DNA of 64,000 nt from Planomonospora sp. ID67723 (GTDB lineage: Bacteria > Actinomycetota > Actinomycetes > Streptosporangiales > Streptosporangiaceae), in contig NZ_JABTEZ010000001.1 of the NCBI RefSeq assembly GCF_015711605.1, positions 310,001 to 374,000 on the forward strand, in the 5' to 3' direction. The notes beneath the pieces were generated by a model. That model saw nothing but the letters and a program-made list of their open reading frames with translations, did not search any database and was not told where the DNA came from. A program made the translations under genes and the position numbers. Positions 54,597 to 62,492 of this stretch are shown here, one piece after another; positions within the stretch are counted from its first letter, which is position 1, and every line of letters starts with the position of its first letter.

Positions 54597-54797
54597 TCAG
54601 ACGGCCCGGACGGACTCCGCCTGGGGACCCTTCTGACCCTGAGTGATCTCGAACTCGACCCGCTGGCCCTGCTCGAGCGCACGGTAGCCATCCATCATGA
54701 TCGCGGAGTAATGGACGAACACATCCTTACCACCGTCTACCGCGATGAAGCCGTAGCCCTTGTCCGCGTTGAACCATTTGACGGTGCCTTGCGCCAC
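54597..54797 (-). CDS. Cold-shock protein, CspA family
   Basis: This is a 66-aa single cold-shock domain with RNP1 GYGFIAV and RNP2 VFVHYSAI, starting [16 protein letters not shown]. It binds single-stranded RNA or DNA. The GTG start has RBS GAGGAG. The leader appears long: an AT-rich tract lies 120-220 bp upstream, typical for cold-shock mRNAs. Its position between groEL and a moaD-like/thrC pair resembles the arrangement in Streptomyces. Confidence 0.95.
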   Translation of the reverse strand: MAQGTVKWFNADKGYGFIAVDGGKDVFVHYSAIMMDGYRALEQGQRVEFEITQGQKGPQAESVRAV

Positions 54798-54908
54798 TTC
54801 CGACTCCTCTTACCGGACTTTGAGAACCACGCCCATTCCACTCGCGCAGCCCTCGACCTCCGAGGCGGAGACACCGCCCGCGTCGATCGTTCTCGACCAT
54901 ACCTGTGA

Positions 54909-55020
54909 GACACCGTGGGGCAACAGAGTCAATCACTGACTAATGCTTTAGAAGCCATTTTCATACGTAACAGAGTTTTGCTATCACGATTAGTTAGTTC
55001 AATTTTGTATTATTTCATTG
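54909..55020. other. AT-rich island upstream of csp
   Basis: This stretch of about 110 bp is strikingly AT-rich (for example TTTTGTATTATTTCATTGG at its right end) in DNA otherwise near 70% GC. It holds no gene. It probably contains the csp promoter or the start of a cold-responsive leader. Confidence 0.6.
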
Positions 55021-55050
55021 GCCACACCGGTGACCTGCCGCCACAAAGCA

Positions 55051-55086
55051 CGACACCCGCACGCGGCCGGGCCGGTGCGGGTGTCG
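55051..55086. terminator. 12-bp hairpin after the thrC-moaD-like genes
   Basis: CGACACCCGCAC (55051-55062) and GTGCGGGTGTCG (55075-55086) are exact complements around a 12-base GC loop. In the minus direction a TGCTTTGTGG tract follows. It lies about 100 bp beyond the MoaD-like stop. Confidence 0.65.
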
Positions 55087-55188
55087 GTAAGCGCCGCGGA
55101 AGCGCCACGGCAGCGCCATGAGGACTCTGCGGGACGCCTGTGGAGGCGCTCTGCAGGGGGCGCGGGAGGGGCGCCCTGGGCGTCGGGA

Positions 55189-55464
55189 CTAACCCCCGGC
55201 GACCGCCGGGATGATGGAGATCTGGACGCCGTCCGGTGTGGCGGTGTCGAGATTGTCCGCGAAACGGACGTCCTCTTCACCGACATAGACGTTGACGAAA
55301 CGACGAATCTTGCCCGTTTCATCAAGAATGCGCGCGCCGATGCCGGGGAAGTCGGCGTCGAGCTTCTGCAGGACCTCGCGGAGGGTGGCGCCCTGCCCGC
55401 TCACTTCTGCGGAGCCGTTGGTATATGTGCGCAGAATCGTCGGAATCCGTACAGAAACAGTCAT
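55189..55464 (-). CDS. MoaD/ThiS-family sulfur-carrier protein
   Basis: This 91-aa beta-grasp (ubiquitin-like) protein has ATLREVLQKLDADFPGIGARILDETGKIRRFVNVYVGEEDVRFADNLDT and ends in a C-terminal Gly-Gly (AVAGG), the site of adenylation and thiocarboxylation in MoaD, ThiS and CysO. It lies 23 bp behind thrC on the same strand. No E1-like activator (MoeB/ThiF) or JAMM protease is nearby, so its acceptor is unclear. CysO-type cysteine synthesis is one possibility. Confidence 0.9.
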   Translation of the reverse strand: MTVSVRIPTILRTYTNGSAEVSGQGATLREVLQKLDADFPGIGARILDETGKIRRFVNVYVGEEDVRFADNLDTATPDGVQISIIPAVAGG

Positions 55465-55487
55465 GGCAGCGGACCTTTCAGGAGTTC

Positions 55488-56756
55488 TTATGCGAAAGCC
55501 GTACGGAATGCGTCAAGGGACGGGCGAATGACCGCCGTGGGCCGCGCCTGGTCGGCCACCGCGTCGAGGGTCTTCAGGCCGTCCCCGGTGTTGAGGACCA
55601 CCGTCTCGGCGTCGGGGTCGAGCCTGCCCTCGGCGGCCAGCTTGCGCAGCACGCCGACGGTGACGCCGCCCGCGGTCTCCGCGAAGATGCCCTCGGTCCT
55701 GGCCAGCAGCCGGATCGCCTCGACGATCTCGGAGTCCGTGACGTCCTCCACCGCGCCACCGGTGCGCCGGGCGATGTCCAGGACGTAGGGACCGTCCGCC
55801 GGGTTGCCGATCGCCAGCGACTTGGCGATCGTGTCCGGCCTCACCGGCCGGATCACGTCGTGGCCCGCCTTGTACGCGGCCGAGACCGGGGAGCACCCCT
55901 CGGCCTGGGCGGCGAAGATCTTGTATGGCTTCTCCTCGACGAGGCCGAGGGCGATCAGCTCCTTGAACCCCTTGTCGATCTTCGTGAGCTGGGAGCCGGA
56001 GGCCACCGGGATGACGATCTGGTCCGGGATCCGCCAGCCGAGCTGCTCGGCGATCTCATAGGCCAGCGTCTTGGAGCCCTCCGCGTAGTACGGGCGGAGG
56101 TTGACGTTGACGAAGCCCCACTTGTCGCCCAGCTCGTCGCCGATGAGCTCGGAGCAGAAGCGGTTCACGTCGTCGTAGGTGCCGTCGATGCCGACGAGCC
56201 GCCCGCCGTACACCGAGGCCATGACGATCTTGGCCTGCTCCAGGTCGGCGGGGATGAACACGCAGGCGTCCAGGCCGGCGCGGGCGGCGGCGGCGGTGAC
56301 CGCCCCGGCGAGGTTGCCGGTGGAGGAGCAGGACAGGGTGTGGAAGCCGAAGTTGCGGGCCGCCTCGACGGCGATGGCCACCACGCGGTCCTTGAAGGAG
56401 TGCGTGGGGTTGCCGGAGTCGTCCTTCACGTGCAGGGAGCGCAGGCCCAGCTCCCGGGCGAGGTTGTCGGCCTTGACCAGCTTGGTCCAGCCGGGGGCCA
56501 TGTTGGGCTTGGCCGTCACGTCCACCGGGACCGGGAGCAGCGAGCGGTAGCGCCAGATGTTGGTCGGCCCCGCGGCGATCTGCTCGCGGGTGACCTTCGG
56601 GAACTCGTAGGCGATTTCGAGAGGACCGAAACACTCGGCACAGGCGAAGCTGGGGCCGAGGTCGTAGCGGGCTCCGCACTCCCGGCAGGACAGTGCGACG
56701 GCGGGACCGAAGTCCAGGGCGAGAGCGGAGGAGGTTTCAGCGGTCGTGAGCGCCAT
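55488..56756 (-). CDS. thrC: Threonine synthase
   Basis: This 422-aa fold-type II PLP enzyme converts O-phospho-L-homoserine to threonine. The PLP Lys is K122 in NPTHSFKDR; the phosphate-binding loop is SSTGNLAGA. An N-terminal C-x2-C (24, 27) and C-x2-C (39, 42) ribbon is present, as in many actinobacterial ThrC. The ATG at 56756 is chosen because the frame further upstream runs through a SAM riboswitch. The next gene is a MoaD-like carrier. Confidence 0.95.
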   Translation of the reverse strand: MALTTAETSSALALDFGPAVALSCRECGARYDLGPSFACAECFGPLEIAYEFPKVTREQIAAGPTNIWRYRSLLPVPVDVTAKPNMAPGWTKLVKADNLARELGLRSLHVKDDSGNPTHSFKDRVVAIAVEAARNFGFHTLSCSSTGNLAGAVTAAAARAGLDACVFIPADLEQAKIVMASVYGGRLVGIDGTYDDVNRFCSELIGDELGDKWGFVNVNLRPYYAEGSKTLAYEIAEQLGWRIPDQIVIPVASGSQLTKIDKGFKELIALGLVEEKPYKIFAAQAEGCSPVSAAYKAGHDVIRPVRPDTIAKSLAIGNPADGPYVLDIARRTGGAVEDVTDSEIVEAIRLLARTEGIFAETAGGVTVGVLRKLAAEGRLDPDAETVVLNTGDGLKTLDAVADQARPTAVIRPSLDAFRTAFA

Positions 56757-56772
56757 GAAGCGAGGCCTTTCC

Positions 56773-56909
56773 CTCATCTTCGTCTGCGGCCACCTTGGTC
56801 GCAGACCGGAATTGGCACCTGTCCCGGCCGACCTCGTCAGATCACGAGTCTTGAACCGGGAGGGTTGCCGGGGCTTCGCAGGGCCGGTCCCTCCACCCCT
56901 CTGGATGAG
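56773..56909 (-). promoter_or_regulatory. SAM-I (S-box) riboswitch upstream of thrC
   Basis: Read on the minus strand, the 137-nt leader carries the SAM-I core almost unchanged. CTCATC (P1 5', 56909-56904) is followed by CAGAGGGGTGGAGGGACCGG, then CCCTGCGAAGCCCCGGCAACC, later AGGTGCCAATTCC (J3/4-P4), a GGTCTGCG/CGCAGAC hairpin (P4), and GATGAG (P1 3', 56778-56773). The GGAAAGG Shine-Dalgarno follows P1 at once, and the ATG is 16 nt beyond. SAM binding would stabilise P1 next to the RBS, so translational repression by SAM is the likely mechanism. Confidence 0.93.
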
Positions 56910-57065
56910 CACATATGAAGTTATCGACCTGGCGAGCAGGTCGCATTCACTCTACCTCGCCCGTTCCGCTTCTCGGCCCCCCATCTCACTTGGCGAGACG
57001 CGATGTGTTACCTGATGGACGACGCCGGTCGGTCCGAGGTCCCCGGGGGCGGTCCGCGCCGGTTC

Positions 57066-57629
57066 TCAGGCGCGGAACCCGTAGGCGTCGCCCAGGGCCC
57101 CCTGCACGTACTTGCGGGCCTGGTGGATGCGGGACTTGGCGGTGCCGAGGGGGATGCCGAGCTGCTCGGCCACCTCGTTGTAGTCGAGCTGGCAGATGTC
57201 GCGCAGCACCAGCGCCTGGGCCAGCTCGGGCTTGTCGGCCTCCAGGGCCTCCATCGCGTCGAGCAGGTCCAGGCGGGAGCCCGCGATCACGCTCACCCGG
57301 GCGACGTCGGGCTTCTGCAGCGGCAGCTCGTCGGAGCTCTGCTCGGCGGCCCGGCGCTTCAGCGAGCGGTAGGTGGTCCTGGCGCAGTTGGCGGTCACGA
57401 TGTGCAGCCAGGTGCTGAACCTGGCCCGGCCCTCGAAGCGGCCGATGTTGCGGGCCACCGCCAGGAGGGTGTCCTGGCTCGCCTCCTCGGCGTCCTGCCG
57501 GTAGGGCAGGATCCGGCCGCAGTGCCGCAGCACGTCGGGCTCGATCCGTTTGAGCAGCTCTCCCAGGGCACGGTGGTCGCCGCGGGCGGCCGTACGGGCC
57601 AGTTCCTCGGTCGTCTCGTCCAGCGCCAT
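57066..57629 (-). CDS. ECF-type RNA polymerase sigma factor
   Basis: This 187-aa sigma factor has region 2 (LLKRIEPDVLRHCGRILPYRQDAEEASQDTLLAVARNIGRFEGRARFSTWLHIVTANCARTTYRS) and region 4 (QALVLRDICQLDYNEVAEQLGIPLGTAKSRIHQARKYV). The ATG at 57629 is preferred to the GTG one codon earlier, as the GGGGG Shine-Dalgarno is 6 nt away. No anti-sigma gene adjoins it. It is divergent from otsA, with a 14-bp palindrome in the shared region. Confidence 0.9.
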   Translation of the reverse strand: MALDETTEELARTAARGDHRALGELLKRIEPDVLRHCGRILPYRQDAEEASQDTLLAVARNIGRFEGRARFSTWLHIVTANCARTTYRSLKRRAAEQSSDELPLQKPDVARVSVIAGSRLDLLDAMEALEADKPELAQALVLRDICQLDYNEVAEQLGIPLGTAKSRIHQARKYVQGALGDAYGFRA

Positions 57630-57684
57630 CACGAGCCCCCATCAGCGGTCACAGTCGCTGCACATCCTACGGTCGCAGGTCATG

Positions 57685-57698
57685 GAAGGTTAACCTTC
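57685..57698. promoter_or_regulatory. Palindrome in the sigma factor/otsA divergent promoter
   Basis: GAAGGTTAACCTTC (57685-57698) is a perfect 14-bp palindrome in the 101-bp gap between the ECF sigma gene and otsA. It could be an operator shared by both genes. Confidence 0.4.
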
Positions 57699-57730
57699 GT
57701 GGCAAGCATGTCCGCCGGCTAAGGAAGCCC

Positions 57731-59155
57731 ATGAACGCGATCCTGGTGGCCTCCAACCGTGGCCCCTTCTCATTCACCACGTCCGAGGACGGCTCGCTGA
57801 CCATGCGCAGGGGCGGCGGCGGGCTGGTCTCCGGCCTGTCGGAGGTGGCCAGGGACCTGAAGGTGCTGTGGGTCTGCGCCGCCCTCTCCGACGGCGACCG
57901 CGCCGCCGTACGGCAGGCGCCCGGCGGCCGCCTCGACCACGCGGGCTACGACACCGGCGCCCTGCGGATGCTCGACATCCCCCCGGCCACCTTCCACCGG
58001 GCCTACAACGCGGTGGCCAACTCCACCCTCTGGTTCGTCAACCACCTGCTCTACGACACGCCCAACACGCCGCACTTCGACGCGCGCTTCCGCCGCGAGT
58101 GGGAGTCCTACCAGTCCTACAACGCGGCGTTCGCACTGGCGCTGGCCGAGGAGGCCGGGCACGGTGCCCGGATCATGGTGCAGGACTACCATCTGACCCT
58201 CACCCCGGCCATGCTCCGGGTCGAGCGCCCCGACCTGCGGATCTCGCACTTCTCGCACACTCCGTGGGCTCCTCCGGAGTACTTCGCCCTGCTTCCCGAC
58301 GACGTGGCGGTCGAGGTTCTCGAAGGCGTGCTGGGCGCCGACCACGCGGGCTTCCTGACCGCGCGCTGGGCGGGCGCCTTCATGGATTGCTGCGAGCGGC
58401 TGCTCGGCGCCGCGGTCGACCGCGTGAGCCGTACGGTCTCCCACGCCGGGCGGACCACCCGGATCGGCGTGCACGGGCTGGGCGTGGACGGCGAGGCGCT
58501 CTGGGCGCGGGCGAGCGAGCCCGACGTCGAGTCGCACATGGCGGCCCTGCGCGACCAGGTCGGCGACCGGAAACTGATCGTCAGGATCGACCGGACCGAG
58601 CTGTCCAAGAACATCGTCCGGGGACTGAGCGCCTATCGGGAGTTCCTCGGCGCGCATCCGGAGTGGCACGGCCGCGTGGTCCACCTGGCCTTCGCCTACC
58701 CGTCCCGGCACGACCTGCCCGAATACCGCGAGTACACCGCGGCGGTGCAGCGCTGCGCCAAGGAGATCGAGGACGAGTACGCCACCGAGGACTGGGATCC
58801 CCTGATCCTCAACGTCAACGACGACTACCCGCGCTCCCTGGCCGCCTACCGCCTGGCCGACGTGCTGCTGGTCAACCCGATCCGCGACGGCATGAACCTG
58901 GTGGCGAAGGAGGGGCCGATCCTCTCCCCGGGCAGCGCGCTGGTCCTGTCCCGTGAGGCGGGGGCCGCCGCGGAGCTGGGCGAGCACGCGCTGGTGATCA
59001 ATCCCTACGACGTCTCGGCCACGGCCGCGGCCCTGCACCAGGGGCTGGTCATGCCCGAGGAGGAACGCGCGCGCCGCGGTGCCCGGCTGACCGCCGCGGC
59101 CACCGCGCTCCCCCCGCACCGCTGGTTCTCCGAGCAGCTCACCGCCCTGCAGTGA
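57731..59155 (+). CDS. otsA: Trehalose-6-phosphate synthase (GT20)
   Basis: This 474-aa glycosyltransferase joins UDP- or GDP-glucose to glucose-6-phosphate. Visible motifs are the N-terminal SNRGPF and GGGLVSGL, acceptor-site MVQDYHLTLTP and HFSHTPW, a DRTELSKNI segment, and the sugar-nucleotide site NPIRDGMNLVAKEG. RBS AAGGAAG precedes the ATG. The phosphatase otsB lies 2 kb on, on the opposite strand. Confidence 0.93.
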   Translation: MNAILVASNRGPFSFTTSEDGSLTMRRGGGGLVSGLSEVARDLKVLWVCAALSDGDRAAVRQAPGGRLDHAGYDTGALRMLDIPPATFHRAYNAVANSTLWFVNHLLYDTPNTPHFDARFRREWESYQSYNAAFALALAEEAGHGARIMVQDYHLTLTPAMLRVERPDLRISHFSHTPWAPPEYFALLPDDVAVEVLEGVLGADHAGFLTARWAGAFMDCCERLLGAAVDRVSRTVSHAGRTTRIGVHGLGVDGEALWARASEPDVESHMAALRDQVGDRKLIVRIDRTELSKNIVRGLSAYREFLGAHPEWHGRVVHLAFAYPSRHDLPEYREYTAAVQRCAKEIEDEYATEDWDPLILNVNDDYPRSLAAYRLADVLLVNPIRDGMNLVAKEGPILSPGSALVLSREAGAAAELGEHALVINPYDVSATAAALHQGLVMPEEERARRGARLTAAATALPPHRWFSEQLTALQ

Positions 59156-59255
59156 CCTCCCCGCCCTCCGGGTGACCGGCCGCTCGCCGAGATTCCTACC
59201 CCAGTGAGATAGTTTTCGTGGACATTTCAACTTTCGTCCGCTCGGGGGAGACGCA

Positions 59256-60425
59256 GTGACCACGATCACGCATGTCCGGCTGACCCGTGATCGTGCCACC
59301 TGGCTCATCTATCTTCAGCTCGCCGCCTTCGCCACCTACCTGTACGGCCTCAGCGCGGCCCTGCCGCTTCTCCGCATCGACCAGGGCGTCACCCAGGCGG
59401 TCGCCGGGCTGCACGGCACCGCGATGGCCGCCGGCGCCGTCCTCACCGGCCTGGCCCTCCCCTGGCTGACCCGCAGGATCGGCCGCCGGGCCGTCACCTG
59501 GACCGGCCTGGCGGGGATGAACGCCGGAGTTCTGCTGGTGGCCGCCGGCGAGGCCCTGCCGGTCACCCTCCTCGGGTACGGCATCGCCAGCGGGATGGCC
59601 TCGATCACCCTCTACGCGGGCATGGCCGCGCTCAGCGACCATCACGGCCCGGCGGGCGCCGCGGCGATCAGCGAGGCCAACGCCGTCGGCGTGACCATCG
59701 GCATCGCGGTGCCGTTCGTGGTCAGCTTCGCCGCGCAGAGCGCGCTGGGATGGCGGGTGGCGCTGCTGATGACCCCGATCGTGACCGTCCTGCTCGCCCT
59801 CGTCATGGGCCGTGTCTGGATTCCCCCGAAGGAGACCGCCGGGGCCGCTTTCGAGGTCACCGCCGGCCCGGCGGAGAAGGGGCGCTTCGGGGGGCGCTTC
59901 TACCTGGCCGGCGCGGTGCTGTTCTGCTGCGTCGCGCTGGAGTTCTCCTTCAATCTCTGGGCGGCCGAGCTGGTCTCCGCCCAGACCGGGCTCTCGGCCG
60001 CCGCGGCGGCGACCGCGCTGACCGCGTTCACCGCGGGCATCGCGGCCGGGCGCTGGGGCGGGGCCCGGCTGGCCCTGCGGATCTCGCCGGCTCCCCTGCT
60101 GGTGGGCGCGCTCGCCCTCACCTGCGGGGGCTGGGCGCTCCTGTGGGCGAGCGGGAACCCGGTCCTGTCCTACCTGGGCGTGGCGCTGTCCGGGCTGGGC
60201 GTCTCGCTGCACTTCCCGCTGGCGCTGGCCCGCGTGCTGGACGCCTCCGGCGGCCGGCCGGACCGGGCGTCGGCCGCGGCCTCGGTCTTCTCCGGCCTCG
60301 CGGTCGGCGCCGGGCCGTTCCTGCTCGGCGCGCTGGCCGACGGGTTCGGTACCCGGCAGGCGTTCCTCCTCGTCCCCGCCCTCATCGGCCTGGCCGTCGG
60401 CGGGGTGCTGACGGCCGGCCGGTGA
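59256..60425 (+). CDS. MFS transporter (CynX-like)
   Basis: This 389-aa protein has 12 TM helices. It opens RATWLIYLQLAAFATYLYGLSAALPLLRID, with motif-A-like LTRRIGRRAVTW between TM2 and TM3. The GTG has RBS GGGGGAGA. The substrate is unknown. It lies 100 bp behind otsA on the same strand and is convergent with a secreted protein gene. Confidence 0.87.
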   Translation: MTTITHVRLTRDRATWLIYLQLAAFATYLYGLSAALPLLRIDQGVTQAVAGLHGTAMAAGAVLTGLALPWLTRRIGRRAVTWTGLAGMNAGVLLVAAGEALPVTLLGYGIASGMASITLYAGMAALSDHHGPAGAAAISEANAVGVTIGIAVPFVVSFAAQSALGWRVALLMTPIVTVLLALVMGRVWIPPKETAGAAFEVTAGPAEKGRFGGRFYLAGAVLFCCVALEFSFNLWAAELVSAQTGLSAAAAATALTAFTAGIAAGRWGGARLALRISPAPLLVGALALTCGGWALLWASGNPVLSYLGVALSGLGVSLHFPLALARVLDASGGRPDRASAAASVFSGLAVGAGPFLLGALADGFGTRQAFLLVPALIGLAVGGVLTAGR

Positions 60426-60476
60426 CACCGCCCGGACGAGGGCCGGAGACGCGCCCCCGCCGCCCGCCGGTCCGGC

Positions 60477-61070
60477 TCAGCTCCAGGTGGCGTGCTTGAG
60501 GATGTTCGACAGCCCCGGGGTCTTCCACACGTCCACCACGAGGACCTTCGAGGTGGGCAGGAACCATTCGCGCTGGTCGAAGGTGGCCGTCTGCTCGCCG
60601 TTGCCGTACTTCACGCACCGGCCGAACCAGGAGACGTACTTGGCCTTGTGCCCGCGGCCGACCTGGCGCAGGCCGAGGGCGGTGGGCTTGCCGATCACCT
60701 GGCCGTGCTTGCCGTTGAACGGGCAGCGCTGCACGTCGCTGGCCGGGTAGAACGGCTGCTCGCCGGTGTAGGGGCCGAAACCCTCCTTGCCGTACTTGAT
60801 CGCCTTCGGGCCGAGGATCCAGAAGCCCCTGCACTTGGGGGCGAAATAGGCCGGTGTCTCGCACGCGCCGGTCTGCACCAGCATCCAGTCGCCGTCGCGG
60901 TGCACCTGCCAGCCGGAGGGCACCTTCAGGTGCATGCCGCGGAAGGACACGGTCTTCACGCCGGAGGAGACTTCGGAGGCCGGGCCGGCCGTGGACGCGG
61001 AGGCCGCCGCGGGAGCGGCGAGGACGGCGGCGCCTGCCATGGCGGCGAGGACGATGGAGCGCTTTCTCAT
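60477..61070 (-). CDS. Secreted protein of unknown function, four cysteines
   Basis: This 197-aa protein starts MRKRSIVLAAMAGAAVLAAPAAASA, a clear Sec signal peptide with an ASA cleavage site. The mature part (about 170 residues) has four Cys (GACET, PKCRG, QRCPF, GRCVK), probably two disulfides. A beta-rich look (KTVSFRGMHLKVPSGWQVHRDGDWMLVQTG) resembles other actinobacterial secreted hypotheticals. No catalytic motif is seen. An in-frame GTG eight codons upstream is possible but would disrupt the signal peptide. Confidence 0.8.
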   Translation of the reverse strand: MRKRSIVLAAMAGAAVLAAPAAASASTAGPASEVSSGVKTVSFRGMHLKVPSGWQVHRDGDWMLVQTGACETPAYFAPKCRGFWILGPKAIKYGKEGFGPYTGEQPFYPASDVQRCPFNGKHGQVIGKPTALGLRQVGRGHKAKYVSWFGRCVKYGNGEQTATFDQREWFLPTSKVLVVDVWKTPGLSNILKHATWS

Positions 61071-61180
61071 GCCGGGAAAGCTATCGGCCTCCACTTGCCG
61101 TTCACTTGACGCCGCCCTGATCGCGACGCCGCGGCTCGGGGCCGGTGAGCGGCTCGGGCCGCCGGAGCGCGCCTTCCGCG

Positions 61181-61954
61181 CTACGCGGACCGCGACACCG
61201 AGAGCGCGTCGGCGATCGAGCCGAGGAGCTCGACCACCCCGGTGGGCCCGTCCACCACGATGTCGGCCTCCACACTGAGCTCGGCCGAGCCGCTGAACAC
61301 CGTCACGCCGGGCAGCCCGGACGCCCGCACGGCCGCGAACGCCGCCAGGTCGCCCAGGTCGTCCCCGGCGAACAGCACCGAGCGCGCCGAACGCTCCCGC
61401 AGGAAGGCGCCGAGCGCGACTCCCTTGTCCGTTCCCGGCGGGCGGAGCTCCAGCACGAACTTGCCCGGCTCGACAGCCAGCCCCGTCCCGGCGGCCAGCT
61501 CCGCGACCGGCCCGCGCAGCGCGTCGAGCGCGGCCTGCGGATGGGCGGCCCGCCGCGTGTGCACGGCCACCGCCCGGTCCTTGTCCTCGATCCTGACCCC
61601 GTCGAACCCGGCGACGATCCGGGGAAGCTCGGCCCTGACGCGGGCCAGGCCGGGGTGGGCGGGCGGGGCGGTGAGCCGGCCCGCCTCCCAGCGTTCGAGC
61701 CCGTAGTGGCCGAGCACGACCAGTCCCGGCACCCCGGCCAGCGAGCCGTACTCCACGGCCGTGCCGGCGGGGCGCCCGGTGACGATCACCAGGGAGCCGA
61801 CCAGGTCACCGAGCCTGGCCAGCACCCCGGGACCGGCCGGGTGGATCCTGGCCGCCTCGGGATCGGGCACGATCGGGGCGAGCGTGCCGTCGAAGTCGAG
61901 GCCGATCACCGCTCCGGCGGGATCGGCCAGGATCGCTTCCAGTCCTTCAGTCAT
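61181..61954 (-). CDS. otsB: Trehalose-6-phosphate phosphatase
   Basis: This 257-aa HAD-fold phosphatase has motif I D20-F-D22-G-T24, motif II VIVTGRPAG, GHYGLERW, a Lys in PGTDKGVALGAFL, and motif IV FAGDDLGDLAAF. It completes trehalose synthesis by removing phosphate from the OtsA product. It is separated from otsA by an MFS gene and a secreted protein. A DUF3263 gene lies 117 bp upstream on the same strand. Confidence 0.93.
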   Translation of the reverse strand: MTEGLEAILADPAGAVIGLDFDGTLAPIVPDPEAARIHPAGPGVLARLGDLVGSLVIVTGRPAGTAVEYGSLAGVPGLVVLGHYGLERWEAGRLTAPPAHPGLARVRAELPRIVAGFDGVRIEDKDRAVAVHTRRAAHPQAALDALRGPVAELAAGTGLAVEPGKFVLELRPPGTDKGVALGAFLRERSARSVLFAGDDLGDLAAFAAVRASGLPGVTVFSGSAELSVEADIVVDGPTGVVELLGSIADALSVSRSA

Positions 61955-62071
61955 GCGTCGCGGCCTCGTCCTTCGGAATCTTCCGTCCCTGCCATCGCCC
62001 GGCCGGCGCCTCGCCCCACCGTGGCGGGGCGGGGCGGGGTGCACAAGGCGCTTTCCGGCCGTACCCGGATA

Positions 62072-62374
62072 TCAGGGACGTAGGCCGAGCCTCCGGGCGG
62101 CGCGGTCGCGCCTGCGGGCGTCACGGAGCCGGCGCAGGCGCTTGACCAGCATCGGATCGTGGGCGAGGGCCTCCGGTCTGTCGATGAGCTCGCCGAGCAA
62201 CTGGTAGTAACGGGTGGCGGAGACGTCGAACGCCTCGCGGATGGCCTGCTCCTTGGCTCCCGCGTAACGCCACCACTGGCGTTCGAAGGCGAGCAGGTCC
62301 CTCTCCCTCTCCGTGAGAGCCCGCAAGGGTGGTTTCGGGGCAGCACTGTCACCGGGAATCGGCGCAGTGTCCAT
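62072..62374 (-). CDS. DUF3263 protein
   Basis: This 100-aa protein has a helical, HTH-like core (LTERERDLLAFERQWWRYAGAKEQAIREAFDVSATRYYQLLGELIDRPEALAHDPMLVKRLRRLRDARRRDRAARRLGLRP). The family is actinobacterial and looks like a small DNA-binding protein. The ATG at 62374 has RBS GAGGAGG. It neighbours otsB, and such pairing is common in the group as I recall it. Confidence 0.88.
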   Translation of the reverse strand: MDTAPIPGDSAAPKPPLRALTERERDLLAFERQWWRYAGAKEQAIREAFDVSATRYYQLLGELIDRPEALAHDPMLVKRLRRLRDARRRDRAARRLGLRP

Positions 62375-62492
62375 GGGCGGTCCTCCTCGGTCGGGCACAC
62401 GGTGATCCCACCGCGCGCACGCGGCCCGAAGCCAGGATAGTCGGGAATTTCCGGCTGTTCATGACGGATGTGGAGACGTACAGTCACCAGAT

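Noticed and set aside
56757..56912. A 52-residue N-terminal extension of threonine synthase from an upstream in-frame start
   Set aside because: The stretch is the SAM-I riboswitch. Its conserved bases explain the sequence, and the peptide does not resemble ThrC.
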